A stretch of DNA of 64,000 bases from Synechococcus sp. PCC 7335 (lineage in GTDB: Bacteria; Cyanobacteriota; Cyanobacteriia; Phormidesmidales; Phormidesmidaceae): contig NZ_DS989904.1 in NCBI RefSeq assembly GCF_000155595.1, positions 2,318,925 to 2,382,924 of the forward strand. Reading direction: 5' to 3'. Numbering within the stretch: the stretch's first letter is position 1; the number at the start of each line of letters is the position of its first letter. The notes under the pieces are model-generated. The model was not told where the DNA came from, searched no databases, and saw only the letters and a list, made by a program, of their open reading frames with translations. Shown one piece after another: positions 26,218 to 35,657 of this stretch. Made by a program: the position numbers and the translations under genes.

Positions 26218-28806
26218 ATGGTCTGTATGGCAATGGTCGAACTCGCAAAATTCTTTGAACTGACATCGGACTTGATGGGCATTGTCAGTCTCGAGGGATG
26301 CTTTCAATCTGTGAATGCCGCCTTCGAGCAAGTTCTAGGCTATAGGCCCGATCAGATGCGCGATCGCCCTTTGTTAGACCTTATTCATCCCTTCGACCAG
26401 ACCAACAGCCAGGCTCAGATTACCCAGCTATTGGAAAAGCGAGCAGCCACCGTCCGCTTTACGAGTCGTTGTCTTTGCCAAAATGGCAAATGGCGGCAGA
26501 TAGAGTGGACTATTTCAATCGCTGATGACGTGATGTACTGCGTTGGCCATGATGTTACCAATCGCATGGACAACTTGGCACGCTATAAGCTGCTTGCTGA
26601 GCATGCCACGGATATTATCTCTCGCCAAACTATCGAGGGTGACTATCTCTATATCTCGCCTGCTTGCTATGAAGTGCTGGGCTACTATCCCAATGAGCTT
26701 ATTGGTAGAAATCGCTATGATTTCATTCACCCAGAAGATGTTGCTCAGGTTAGAGAAACTATCGGTCGAATAGATCAGCAGCCTGAGACATTCTCTCTCG
26801 TTTTTAGGGCTCGGCATCGCACAGGACACTACCTATGGATGGAAGCTATCCAAAGGAAGCTCTACATAACTGAAGACTTTGACGAATATAGGATCACGAA
26901 AAATATCCCTAGCAGTCTGCTAGAAGTACCCATCGATACGCATCAGCAAACAGCGTTCGACCAGACAGCCTATCACCAATCTGACCGACCGCCTTCAAAA
27001 GCAGTGAGCGAAATTATTGTAGTGGCTCGTGACATCACCAAACGGGTACTGGCTCAAAAGCAAGTTCAACAGTTAAATGCGGAGCTAGAAGGGCGGGTTG
27101 CTCGTCGTACGCAGGAATTAGAGGCTTCCAAAAAGCAATATTTAGAACTGCTGAAAATAGAACGGGAAGGATATGCCAGAGCGGAATTAGCCCAAGCAAC
27201 TGCAGAACTCTATGCTGAGGCCGTCGAAAATATGCAGGTAGGTCTTTATATATGGCGGCTAATAGATGCTGAAGATCCAACTAGCTTAACACTGGTGGCA
27301 ACTAACCCGGCCGCTAGTCGACTGACGGGCATTCCTGTGGAAGGCAATGACATTATTGGTCAGCGAATTCTAGATGTTTTTCCAGGATTGGCAAATACAG
27401 ATATTCTAGCGACCTATGCTGGGGTTGTTAGAACCAAGATGATGGTTGATTTAGGGGACATTTCCTACACTGATGATCGGGTAAAACCCAGCATTTTTTC
27501 GGTCAAAGCGTTTCCGTTGGCTCAAGATTGTGTGGGGGTATCTTTTGATAATGTAACCGGGCGAAGAGAGGCTGAGGCCGTTCGAATGGATCAAGCTGCT
27601 CAGCTTAGGATACTGTTTGATCAATCTGCTGTAGGCATAGGCAGAGTGTCTTTAAAGGGTGAATGGATACAGGTCAACCAGCGGCTATGCGATATGTTGG
27701 GCTACTCGATATCTGAGCTGCTAGGCAAAAACTACAGAACGATTACTCATTCAGAAGATTTAGGGGTTAGTCAAAAGACTTATGAAAGGCTAATCAGCCA
27801 GAAACTACCTCAAGTTAGCTACGAAAAGCGATATCTGACTCGAACCGGTGATGTGCTGTGGGCCAGTGTAACCGTATCTGCTTCTCATCAGGCTAGTGTT
27901 CAGGCATCAAACCTCTACCCTTCAAACGTAAGCAATAACACAGAAAATATAGGTGATAGCGCCGATCAAAGGGCAGGCTATCTCATTGTGACTATACAAG
28001 ATATCACTCAAAGAAAGCAGGCAATTACAGCGCTCAAACAGCAAAAGAATAATTTGATGACTGTCAATATGAGATTGACTAACACAATGTCCCAGCTAGA
28101 GCAGCGTAATAATGAGCTAGATCAGTTTGCCTACGTTACTTCTCATGATCTCAAAGCGCCCTTACGGGCGATCGCAAATCTATCTGGCTGGATAGAGGAG
28201 GATTTAGGCGATCGGTTGCCAGCAGAGAATAAAGAACAGTTCGATCTTTTAAAGAATCGAGTGCTCCGGATGGAGGGATTTATTGATGGTCTGCTCGAAT
28301 ATTCACGGATTGGGCGATCCCATCAGAGCAGCGAGATCGTTGATGTTGCCTTACTACTAACAGAAGTGATTGACTCCATTGCACCGCCAAAGCAATTCTC
28401 CATTGACGTTGAAGCGCCAATGCCGGTGTTCAAAACCAAGCGCGTTCCACTATTCCAGGTATTTTCTAACCTGATAAATAATGCGATTAAACATCATGAT
28501 AGGCAAGATGGCCGGGTGAAGATTTCAGTGGCTGATCAGGGTGATTGCTATGAGTTCTCAGTTGCAGATGACGGACCGGGCATTGATGCGGCCTACCATA
28601 ACAAGATATTTACGATCTTTCAGACCTTGCGATCGCGCGATGATTTAGAAAGTACTGGCATCGGCCTTTCTCTGGTCGAAAAAACCATAAAGGCTGAAGG
28701 TGGAAGCATTCGTATTAATTCAGATGAAGGTAAGGGTGCTACGTTCATCTTTACGTGGCCCAAAGAGCCCTACGTTGATCACTTTGCCCGGCGCGGGTAT
28801 GCATAA
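26218..28806 (+). CDS. Multi-PAS sensor histidine kinase
   Basis: About 862 residues from the ATG at 26218; starts at 26227 and an upstream TTG at 26185 are also open, and the G-rich run at 26208-26214 could serve the later ATGs. No membrane segment, so it is a soluble kinase. It has at least four PAS modules: DLMGIVSLEGCF, the one with IISRQTIEGDYLYISPACYE, one near MQVGLYIWRLID, and the last near AVGIGRVSLKGEW. Coiled coils follow the second and last PAS. Dimerisation/phospho-acceptor helix: FAYVTSHDLKAPLRAIANL (His); ATPase: NLINNAIKHH, DDGPGID and STGIGLSLVEKT. This HisKA type resembles phytochrome-linked kinases. The next gene is an Rcp1-like receiver, a likely partner. Confidence 0.95.
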   Translation: MVCMAMVELAKFFELTSDLMGIVSLEGCFQSVNAAFEQVLGYRPDQMRDRPLLDLIHPFDQTNSQAQITQLLEKRAATVRFTSRCLCQNGKWRQIEWTISIADDVMYCVGHDVTNRMDNLARYKLLAEHATDIISRQTIEGDYLYISPACYEVLGYYPNELIGRNRYDFIHPEDVAQVRETIGRIDQQPETFSLVFRARHRTGHYLWMEAIQRKLYITEDFDEYRITKNIPSSLLEVPIDTHQQTAFDQTAYHQSDRPPSKAVSEIIVVARDITKRVLAQKQVQQLNAELEGRVARRTQELEASKKQYLELLKIEREGYARAELAQATAELYAEAVENMQVGLYIWRLIDAEDPTSLTLVATNPAASRLTGIPVEGNDIIGQRILDVFPGLANTDILATYAGVVRTKMMVDLGDISYTDDRVKPSIFSVKAFPLAQDCVGVSFDNVTGRREAEAVRMDQAAQLRILFDQSAVGIGRVSLKGEWIQVNQRLCDMLGYSISELLGKNYRTITHSEDLGVSQKTYERLISQKLPQVSYEKRYLTRTGDVLWASVTVSASHQASVQASNLYPSNVSNNTENIGDSADQRAGYLIVTIQDITQRKQAITALKQQKNNLMTVNMRLTNTMSQLEQRNNELDQFAYVTSHDLKAPLRAIANLSGWIEEDLGDRLPAENKEQFDLLKNRVLRMEGFIDGLLEYSRIGRSHQSSEIVDVALLLTEVIDSIAPPKQFSIDVEAPMPVFKTKRVPLFQVFSNLINNAIKHHDRQDGRVKISVADQGDCYEFSVADDGPGIDAAYHNKIFTIFQTLRSRDDLESTGIGLSLVEKTIKAEGGSIRINSDEGKGATFIFTWPKEPYVDHFARRGYA

Positions 28807-28955
28807 GCGGATTCAATAGATTGTTCTAGGAGCATGAACGCCTTTGGGAGATAGAGGGGAATCTATCTTATGATAGATAACAACATCCATACTCAGATAC
28901 GGACAATCGTCATGCTCTGTATGAAATACTACGTGTGGAACATTAGGTGACTAAG

Positions 28956-29387
28956 ATGCCAGAGATGGCTACTACTAACATTCTACTCGTGGAGGACGAT
29001 AGAGTAGATGTCATGAACGTCCAGCGGTCTTTCAAACAGGCAAACATTGCAAATCCTCTGTACGTTGCTAGCAACGGTGTAGATGCGCTTGCTATCCTAA
29101 AGGGCGAGCATAGAGAAATCAGCATGCCAAATGTTCGACGCCTAGTATTGTTAGATCTCAACATGCCGAAGATGAGTGGCTTAGAGCTACTACAAAATAT
29201 CCGGAAAGATCCTAGCCTACGGTCTACTCCTGTCATTGTCTTGACCACCTCGAATCAGGAGAAAGATAGGATGGAAGCCTACGATCTCAACGTTGCCGGC
29301 TATCTGCTAAAACCTGTTACATTTGGTAGTTTCTTCGAGCTGATCACTACGCTCAATCGCTACTGGGCGCTTTGCGAAATACCCTAA
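28956..29387 (+). CDS. Rcp1-like single-domain response regulator
   Basis: A 143-residue receiver with no output domain. The start at 28956 follows AGGTGA (28945-28950) by five bases; GTG 28947 and ATG 28965 are alternatives. Receiver motifs: LLVEDDRVDV (acidic pair), LLDLNMPKMSG (phospho-Asp), VIVLTTSN (Thr) and YLLKPVTF (Lys). The FxEL-type C terminus with W matches Rcp1/CheY-like receivers that serve cyanobacterial phytochromes and related kinases. It lies about 150 bases after the PAS kinase and likely takes its phosphate. A role as relay to the following receiver-kinases is possible. Confidence 0.93.
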   Translation: MPEMATTNILLVEDDRVDVMNVQRSFKQANIANPLYVASNGVDALAILKGEHREISMPNVRRLVLLDLNMPKMSGLELLQNIRKDPSLRSTPVIVLTTSNQEKDRMEAYDLNVAGYLLKPVTFGSFFELITTLNRYWALCEIP

Positions 29388-29964
29388 CTGTTAGGCTAAG
29401 TAGCCTAATGAGTGACCTAGATAGATAGTTGAAGAGAAGCGAAATTCGTCTAAGACGTTTTGAATAAACCTTCAAACATCCTTTAAAGGTATCTTCTACT
29501 AGGCAAGTGTCTGTTTGAATAGTGGTAGGCCTTGTATAGCTGGTGCACTCTTGTAGCAATAGCTTCTTTTCCTAATTTGTTCAGACACTGAGCTATCAAA
29601 CTGAGCTATCGATTAGTGCGGACCTAACATGTGTTTTGACCAGTCAGAATTTATTGTAAGTGCTTTGGGACAAGTAGGTATCCAGTAGACAGTAAGTCCT
29701 GATGACTTGCTTACTTTCGCTATGTCGCAAGGATTAGTGCTCCCAATCCAAATTTTTAGTTGAACAGCTGGCTGTTTAGACCGACTATGACTATTTAGTG
29801 ATCGCCTGTTAATGAACTCCAGAGAAATACCTTTTTCACTCTATTGACACTAGCTGTCGGGCATTATACCAAGCTACGTTAGATCTATATCGTCAATCAC
29901 TTTTTCTATTAAATCTATGACGTCAAATTATAGAAACAATAGAGTGGGAGATATAACTTAAACA
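29388..29964. other. Intergenic region inside the signalling island
   Basis: No gene was seen in 577 bases. A promoter-like TTGACA (29844-29849) is followed by TTATAC (29864-29869), but the 14-base gap is shorter than usual, so it is weak. actgagctatc is repeated at 29587-29597 and 29600-29610. The presence of a promoter here would separate the two receiver-kinases from the PAS kinase unit. Confidence 0.3.
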
Positions 29965-31248
29965 ATGTCTGATAGCCCTACCCAACCTATAAGCATTCTG
30001 GTCGTAGATGACGATGCGATCGACCGGATGGCATTGCATAGATCGCTTAGAGGCACTTCTTTAAACACGGTTGTTCAAGAGGCTACCAATGTGGAAGAGG
30101 CCCTTAAGACAGTCTTTGATTCCAGGTATGATTGCATATTTGTCGACTATCATCTGCCTGGACAAGATGGACTCGCTTTTGTTAGAAAGGTCCGGCAAGA
30201 GGGAATTGATACCCCTTTAGTTGTATTGACAGGCCAAGGAAGCGAGCAGACGGCGGTAGAACTGATGAAAGCAGGTGCGTCGGACTATCTACCTAAAAAT
30301 AAACTGTCTCCGGAAACGCTTACTCGCATTGTCCTCAGTGCTTTACGGATGTATCAGGCTGAAATCCTTGTTAAGCAAACCAACCAACGGATATCAGAGA
30401 AAAATAGGCAGCTAGAGAGGATAAACCGAGAGCTAGAAAGAAAGCAACAGCAGATCTATCGTCAGAATCTTCAGCTGCAGGAAGTTTCTCGTCTGAAGTC
30501 TGAATTTCTAGCGACAATGTCACATGAGCTTAGAACACCACTTAACGCCATTATTGGCTTTTCCCAGATCTTATTAGGCGGCAAAAAAGGAGATATAAAC
30601 GAAACACAAAGGGATATGTTAGGCCGAGTTCTTTCTAACGGCCGGCATTTGCTAGAGCTAATTAGCGATATCTTAGAACTCTCGAAAATAGAGGCAGGTA
30701 GACTTGAGCTTGAGCCATGCAAGATGGACCTTGTCAAACTGGTAGAAGAGACCGTGGAAGAGCTGCAATCGCTGATTACGCCCAAACAGCTTGATCTTAA
30801 AGTAGACATTACTCTAAATGATCCAATTATCACAAACGATCCCACTCGTGTACGGCAAGTCCTAATCAATCTACTTTCCAATGCTATCAAGTTCACTCAA
30901 CATGGGTCGATCACCGTATCGATCAAGTCTTTGACAACAAAACATAGCTGTATGAACGGTGGAAGCGAAGAGATTTTGCTTTCAGTTTCTGATACTGGTT
31001 GTGGAATTAGTGATGTAGATCAACCGTATATATTTGAAGCGTTTCATCAAAGTGATCAGAGGACAAATCGACATCACGCAGGTACAGGCCTAGGGTTAGC
31101 CATCACCTATTCACTGGTAAAGATGATGTGTGGTGATATCACAGTAGAGAGCCAGGTAGATAAGGGCTCTACTTTTCGGGTGAGAATTCCCCACGAAGTT
31201 TGCGTCGAAACAGCCTCTGCCAATGCGCTAAATACGCTCAGCCGATAG
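29965..31248 (+). CDS. Receiver-histidine kinase hybrid
   Basis: A 427-residue cytoplasmic protein with an N-terminal receiver (1-125): ILVVDDDAID, FVDYHLPGQDG (phospho-Asp), VVLTGQGSE and YLPKNKLS. A coiled coil (about 135-175) leads to the HisKA helix FLATMSHELRTPLNAIIGF (His) and the ATPase domain NLLSNAIKFT, DTGCGIS and GTGLGLAITYS. Receiver-first kinases usually act as signal-integrating relays: the receiver is phosphorylated by another kinase and tunes the attached kinase. It has no sensor domain. It lies downstream of the Rcp1-like gene on the same strand. Confidence 0.95.
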   Translation: MSDSPTQPISILVVDDDAIDRMALHRSLRGTSLNTVVQEATNVEEALKTVFDSRYDCIFVDYHLPGQDGLAFVRKVRQEGIDTPLVVLTGQGSEQTAVELMKAGASDYLPKNKLSPETLTRIVLSALRMYQAEILVKQTNQRISEKNRQLERINRELERKQQQIYRQNLQLQEVSRLKSEFLATMSHELRTPLNAIIGFSQILLGGKKGDINETQRDMLGRVLSNGRHLLELISDILELSKIEAGRLELEPCKMDLVKLVEETVEELQSLITPKQLDLKVDITLNDPIITNDPTRVRQVLINLLSNAIKFTQHGSITVSIKSLTTKHSCMNGGSEEILLSVSDTGCGISDVDQPYIFEAFHQSDQRTNRHHAGTGLGLAITYSLVKMMCGDITVESQVDKGSTFRVRIPHEVCVETASANALNTLSR

Positions 31249-31489
31249 AGGCTAATCAAGCTATTTAAACAGTAATTGATAATCGATAAACGCCTTTACC
31301 TTCCTAAGTTAATGCGAAGGAAATCTGAACTTAGATAGTAGTAAATACGAATTCATACAATGCTATCTGTAGGTTACGCCTTTGGTTAGACTACAGGTGC
31401 AGCAAGAGGGCGATAGAATCTTATCAAGAAAAAATAAAAGTGTGCTGATTATGACATGCTATTTAATATAATTTGAGCCTTTAAAGTTT

Positions 31490-32632
31490 GTGTTATCTCA
31501 ACCGGTAAGAATTCTAGCTGTCGATGATGTTCCAGATAACCTATTTATCTTGGAATCTATTCTGGCTGATATAAATGAATACGACATTACCTGTGTAGAA
31601 GATGGCAAAACGGCGATTGAGAAGGTCGTAGCAAGTCCACCAGATCTAATTTTGTTGGATGTGATGATGCCAGGTATAGATGGCTATGAGGTCACTCGTC
31701 GAATTAGGGAAAACAAATCACTTCCATACATTCCAATATTGCTAGTGACGGCGCACGATCATTCTAGCCTGGCCGAAGGATTAGACTCTGGGGCAGATGA
31801 TTTTATCCGTAAGCCCTTTGATATTGATGAGCTGATGGCTAGGGTACGATCGCTTATCCGTTTGAAGCATTCTTTGGACGAACAGTCCGAGATGATCCGC
31901 CAGAGAGATGATTTTGTCGCCCGGCTTACGCATGATCTACGCACGCCGCTGGTAGCTGCCAACAGAATGCTTAGCCTTTGTTTGGAAGATGCGTTTGGAA
32001 CTCCGCCCGACTCGGTTAAGGAAGCGCTTTCTAGTATTATCACTAACAACGAGAATCTGTTGCAGATGACTAACACACTGCTTCAGGTCTATCGTCACGA
32101 GGCTGGTCACAAAAAACTGATTTGTTCTGCTTTTTCAGCTTATACCCTAGTTAATGAGGTGGTAAAAGAGCTGAAACCGCTTGCTGACGAAAAGGGTATT
32201 GATCTGAGTATAAAGGCGCTTTCAGTCGATGGTGAAGTCCAAGGTGAAAGCGCCTCTGACTCTTATTGGATTGAAGGTGATCGCATCGAGCTTAGGCGGC
32301 TACTGACTAATCTATTGGGCAACGCTATAAAGTTTACTGACTCTGGGTACGTAGCTGTTCAGCTTTCTATCAATCCGAAGGCTGAACACGTGCCGTCGGC
32401 TGAGGCAGTCGAAATTGCTATTAAGGACACCGGCCCTGGAATTGAAGAAGAAGCTCAGAAGAGAATTTTTGAGTGGTTTTATCAGGGAACTCATATGAAA
32501 TCAGGTAGCGGACTTGGTCTCCACCTATCTAAGCGCATTGCTGAAATGCACAAAGGGACTCTCAAACTAGAATCCGAGGTCGGTCAAGGCAGCACTTTTA
32601 CTCTCATGTTACCTACTGCTAGCTGTGCATAA
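31490..32632 (+). CDS. Receiver-histidine kinase hybrid (second copy, divergent)
   Basis: A 380-residue protein, GTG start at 31490. Same architecture as the preceding gene but clearly divergent: receiver with ILAVDDVPDN, LILLDVMMPGIDGYE and ADDFIRKPFD; HisKA with ARLTHDLRTPLVAANRMLSL; ATPase with NLLGNAIKFTD, DTGPGIEEEA and GSGLGLHLSKR. No coiled coil longer than about 25 residues and no sensor domain. It is probably a second relay kinase. The gap of about 240 bases before it is AT-rich and may hold its own promoter. Confidence 0.95.
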   Translation: MLSQPVRILAVDDVPDNLFILESILADINEYDITCVEDGKTAIEKVVASPPDLILLDVMMPGIDGYEVTRRIRENKSLPYIPILLVTAHDHSSLAEGLDSGADDFIRKPFDIDELMARVRSLIRLKHSLDEQSEMIRQRDDFVARLTHDLRTPLVAANRMLSLCLEDAFGTPPDSVKEALSSIITNNENLLQMTNTLLQVYRHEAGHKKLICSAFSAYTLVNEVVKELKPLADEKGIDLSIKALSVDGEVQGESASDSYWIEGDRIELRRLLTNLLGNAIKFTDSGYVAVQLSINPKAEHVPSAEAVEIAIKDTGPGIEEEAQKRIFEWFYQGTHMKSGSGLGLHLSKRIAEMHKGTLKLESEVGQGSTFTLMLPTASCA

Positions 32633-32650
32633 TCTAGATTTGACTTCAAA

Positions 32651-32670
32651 CTCTTGCACTCTCTTGCACT
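32651..32670 (+). repeat. 10-bp perfect tandem duplication
   Basis: ctcttgcact occurs at 32651-32660 and 32661-32670, about 20 bases after the second receiver-kinase stop. Confidence 0.95.
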
Positions 32671-32824
32671 GGAAAAATACTCACGTTTAAGGTGTCAGGC
32701 TGCTCGAGTCGTCACAAGAGGTATGTCTTCTGACTCTCCGAACAGATTCGAAAGATAGAGGCCTAAATAGGTTACATATCCTACAATTAAGGCTACAAGT
32801 GAAGTTACCTGGAGATACTTTATT

Positions 32825-33007
32825 ATGAGTATTGAAGATAAGGCAAAAGCAGCTGCTAAAGATATTGAAGGAAAGGCTCAAGAAGCAGCTGGAGATGTAA
32901 CGGACAACTCTGAAGCTCAAGCAAAAGGTAAAGCTAAGCAAGCAGAAGCTTCTGCAACAAAGACGAAAGAAAACGTCAAAGACAACATTAAGGACGCTAT
33001 AGATTAA
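32825..33007 (+). CDS. CsbD family stress-response protein
   Basis: A 60-residue, highly charged, Ala/Lys-rich helical protein: IEDKAKAAAKDIEGKAQEAA, then an acidic NS-containing middle and KENVKDNIKDAID at the end. This matches CsbD-like proteins, which are general-stress proteins of unknown mechanism. GGAG lies about 11 bases before the ATG. A perfect terminator hairpin follows 50 bases after the stop, so it is a monocistronic unit with its own end. It stands next to the signalling island, suggesting but not proving regulation by it. Confidence 0.92.
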   Translation: MSIEDKAKAAAKDIEGKAQEAAGDVTDNSEAQAKGKAKQAEASATKTKENVKDNIKDAID

Positions 33008-33057
33008 GTTGTTGCATTCTCAGCAATTTAGCTCTAACTTTCCTTTTATACAGCTTT

Positions 33058-33097
33058 GACGGACATGGTGGATATTTACCATGTCCGTCTTTGTTTG
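33058..33097 (+). terminator. Rho-independent terminator after the CsbD gene
   Basis: A perfect 12-bp stem (33058-33069 and 33078-33089) with loop GGATATTT, followed at once by the T-rich ttgtttgt tract. This is the clearest terminator in the window. Confidence 0.93.
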
Positions 33098-33322
33098 TAT
33101 GATTGATGCTATTATTAGCCTCGTTGTATATACTGCTGCGACTACCAAATCAGTTAACTTAGCAACTAAGTTAGTCACCACATATGTGAACTCTCTATCG
33201 CAGCTGTCACCAAGATTGAACTAAGTAGAAAGGTACGCGAAAAACGACTTATGCGCTTTCCTTTTGCTTTACAGTTCTGTTCAAGAGCCTCGGTAGATTA
33301 TCAATATAAGCCAATAAAACAC

Positions 33323-33360
33323 AAAAGAGCTGAAGATAATCTAGTCACTTCAACTCTTTT
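33323..33360 (-). terminator. Terminator for the single-helix membrane protein gene (minus strand)
   Basis: Arms aaaagagctgaag (33323-33335) and cttcaactctttt (33348-33360) form a 13-bp stem with one mismatch and a 12-base loop. A-rich on one side and T-rich on the other, so it can work in both directions. Placed 87 bases after the minus-strand stop at 33447. The remainder of the 33008-33446 gap shows no gene. Confidence 0.75.
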
Positions 33361-33446
33361 CTATAATAGTATTTACTTTAATGGTCTCTTCAGCTATGAG
33401 TAATTCGCCAACTCTCTAGCTATGACATTAAAGAATATCTAGTGGC

Positions 33447-33629
33447 CTACTTTTTTACATCAGGCACGATATCTGGTTTCTCTTTGTCTTCCCAGCCCAC
33501 GGGACGCTTAGAGTTGTACCATGCAATTGAACCTATGGTTACTGCTGCAATAAAGCCTATGATTCCAACCGAGGTCAGCGAGAATGCATAAGGCGCCTCT
33601 TCTACTACAGTTTCTAGTAACAGAGTCAT
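33447..33629 (-). CDS. Single-helix membrane protein (60 residues), possibly photosystem-associated
   Basis: One hydrophobic helix at about 16-38 (FSLTSVGIIGFIAAVTIGSI), a short acidic N terminus with VVEEAP, and a soluble charged C terminus with WYNSKRPVGWEDKEKPDIVP. The size and layout resemble small photosystem II accessory proteins of cyanobacteria, for example Psb35-type, but I cannot confirm a family by eye. Conserved-looking Trp and Pro residues in the tail argue for a real gene. The minus-strand terminator at 33323-33360 follows. An insertion sequence lies about 195 bases upstream of its start, close enough to influence the promoter region. Confidence 0.65.
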   Translation of the reverse strand: MTLLLETVVEEAPYAFSLTSVGIIGFIAAVTIGSIAWYNSKRPVGWEDKEKPDIVPDVKK

Positions 33630-33824
33630 AAAATATCCTCTTATAGTTTATCAACCAAGTATTACAGACAGATAGTTGCTTAATTCTCTGTCTATTAGAT
33701 GACTTTTACCAGTATGTCTTGCAAGTACGATCCATCTGCAGACATATTTAGTATGTGTGTGAGAGCCTATTCACTCGTATGAATAGTTGTCGAGAGAAAT
33801 TTTGTTCCCTTTGCTCCTATAGGT

Positions 33825-34801
33825 AACGTCAGTTCGGTTTAAGCAGCAGGGGGAAGTTCCCACTCCATATGGAGAGAAGGCTTCTTCGGTTGGTGGCAAT
33901 AAGCAATCAGTCCACAGAGGATGTTGACCCAGCAGTTGACCGGACTACGGTGACGAGAATGCTCTATCTGCGAAATGTTCTTCAGTTGGTCGATAATCGT
34001 TTCGATGATGGAACGTTTGCGCGAGAGCAGCTTGTCAGTAAGCCGCACTAGCTGGTTCTTCATATTGCGCCGAGGCTTAGCAAAGAACTCGATGTTGAAC
34101 ACCTCGAGTAGTTGCTTAGCCAGCTGCTTCGATACATAGCCTTTGTCTGCGAAGACTTTTCCCCATAGTCCAGTGAGTAAGTCAAAGGCGGGCTCACGGT
34201 CGTCCGTATTGCCCGGGGTCAGGGTGAGGTTGAGCAGTTCACCGCACTCGTTCACCACCAGATGTAGTTTGAAGCCATAGAACCAGCCGACAGAGGTTTT
34301 GCCCCTAGCCGCCGTATCTTTGCAGACCTTATGCTGCCAGATCCGACGGTTGTGGCAGACCGATAGACTGGTCGCATCGATAAAACTAATGCCTGTACAA
34401 CGGCCGAAGCAGCGCTTTAGATAACAGCACAGCGGGAACAAACAAGAGGGCGTCCATTCGACAAAGCGGTTATAGCTGACTAGCGTTGGAAACGCTTGCT
34501 TCCAGTACTGGCATACATGATGAACGTAGTAGTGTTTGAAGGTGCGGTAGTGGCTTTGGTGAAAGCCGATGAGTATCGTCATGATTTCGCTCAAGCTCAG
34601 TGAGCGAGCGCGTTGTCGCGTCTTCAGATGGTGGCTTAGCAGCTGACGCTGCCAGAGGGGTTCAAACACTTGGCAAAAGTCATCGACGTGGCAGAACAGT
34701 TCTTCTAAGCTGAACATAGTGGAGGATAGGGCTGATGGGTTTTACAACTTCAGCTTACCTATCCTCCTTTCTTCAAGCTTTCCTTATCCCGAACTGACGT
34801 T
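33825..34801 (-). mobile_element. Complete IS982-family insertion sequence, 977 bp
   Basis: The element is bounded by inverted repeats of 19 bp with two mismatches (33825-33843 and 34783-34801; outer 13 bases aacgtcagttcgg identical). It is flanked by an exact 6-bp target duplication ataggt at 33819-33824 and 34802-34807. One intact transposase gene fills it. Perfect duplication, matching ends and an undamaged gene mean a recent insertion. IS982 members are about 1 kb with similar ends, which fits. Confidence 0.95.
33839..34717 (-). CDS. IS982-family transposase
   Basis: 292 residues, full length for the family, with a DDE catalytic set: first Asp in [13 protein letters not shown], second Asp in FADKGYVSK, and Glu in [13 protein letters not shown]. 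The conserved [13 protein letters not shown] precedes [13 protein letters not shown]. The N-terminal segment [21 protein letters not shown] fits IS982. It has no frameshift and starts with an ATG just inside the right end, so the element can probably move. It has nothing to do with the flanking genes. Confidence 0.95.
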   Translation of the reverse strand: MFSLEELFCHVDDFCQVFEPLWQRQLLSHHLKTRQRARSLSLSEIMTILIGFHQSHYRTFKHYYVHHVCQYWKQAFPTLVSYNRFVEWTPSCLFPLCCYLKRCFGRCTGISFIDATSLSVCHNRRIWQHKVCKDTAARGKTSVGWFYGFKLHLVVNECGELLNLTLTPGNTDDREPAFDLLTGLWGKVFADKGYVSKQLAKQLLEVFNIEFFAKPRRNMKNQLVRLTDKLLSRKRSIIETIIDQLKNISQIEHSRHRSPVNCWVNILCGLIAYCHQPKKPSLHMEWELPPAA

Positions 34802-34829
34802 ATAGGTACCTAATTTTGCCCTCAAAAGA

Positions 34830-34861
34830 CATGGAGGATATATTACGCTACATCCTCCATG
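34830..34861 (-). terminator. Hairpin downstream of dps
   Basis: catggaggat (34830-34839) and atcctccatg (34852-34861) form a perfect 10-bp stem with a 12-base loop. Read on the minus strand it is followed by tcttttg, fitting a terminator for the dps-like gene ending at 34934. Confidence 0.65.
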
Positions 34862-34933
34862 CACTATTCTCTAATAAATTAAACTCCGCCAGTATTTTAG
34901 TTTGACTGACCCCAATTAGAGCACCAACAATTT

Positions 34934-35470
34934 CTATACAGCCGCAGGTACTTTCAGGTCCGTCTCACGTTCACCACTAGGGGTCAATGTAGTCCCTTCG
35001 ACAAAGGAGCGTAGCATCCAGGCCATTTCCTCATGCTGTTCCATCAACCCAGTTAAGAAATCAGCAGTACCTTCGTCGTGGTACTTGTCGCCACACTGGT
35101 CAACATGGTCGCGTAGGTTACGAATAATTTGTTCATGGTCGCTGACCAAACGCTTGACCATCTCCTCTGCCGTAGGTAGATCGCCAGGATGTTCATTCAA
35201 AGTGGCATTTTCTTCAAAGCCCTTTGCTGTGCCAATAGGGTAGCCGCCTAACATTCTGATGCGCTCTGCGATCGCATCGATGTTCATACTAATAGACTCA
35301 TAGTGCTGATCCCACAGCTCGTGCAAAGTTCTAAACTGAGGACCAATAACATCCCAGTGGTACTTTTTCGTCTTAATAACAAGCAGATAAGAATCAGAAA
35401 GGTCTTGGTTTAGTAGGCTTACTACTCCCTGTCTTTGCTCTTCTGTTAAACCGATGCTAATAGGATTCAT
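34934..35470 (-). CDS. Dps/ferritin-like DNA-protection protein
   Basis: A 178-residue Dps family protein. It forms dodecamers that oxidise and store iron and detoxify peroxide. The ferroxidase motif is visible: KKYHWDVIGPQFRTLHELWD (two His), then the Asp/Glu pair in IDAIAERIRMLGG. The middle has GFEENATLNEHPGDLPTA, and the C terminus is a long helix with FLTGLMEQHEEMAWMLRSF. The N terminus lacks the lysine-rich tail of E. coli Dps, so DNA binding is doubtful. Its own hairpin follows the stop. Confidence 0.95.
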   Translation of the reverse strand: MNPISIGLTEEQRQGVVSLLNQDLSDSYLLVIKTKKYHWDVIGPQFRTLHELWDQHYESISMNIDAIAERIRMLGGYPIGTAKGFEENATLNEHPGDLPTAEEMVKRLVSDHEQIIRNLRDHVDQCGDKYHDEGTADFLTGLMEQHEEMAWMLRSFVEGTTLTPSGERETDLKVPAAV

Positions 35471-35657
35471 GTACTGTTTCAGTGCTGTTTAATGACGTCT
35501 GTGGATTCAATTCAACCATTTTCCTTTCATTGTTTCGTCTATCAAAGGAAACGTTCTTTCATAGCAAAAATGATGCCTAAAGACGGATTTGGTAACATTC
35601 TCTTGTAGTCGGTTGCTCAAGCCTGCCTAGTGATCGCCTCTGCCCGTCTACTAAACA

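Noticed and set aside
29844..29869. Strong promoter before the first receiver-kinase
   Set aside because: TTGACA is perfect but the spacing to TTATAC is 14 bases, too short to list as a confident promoter.
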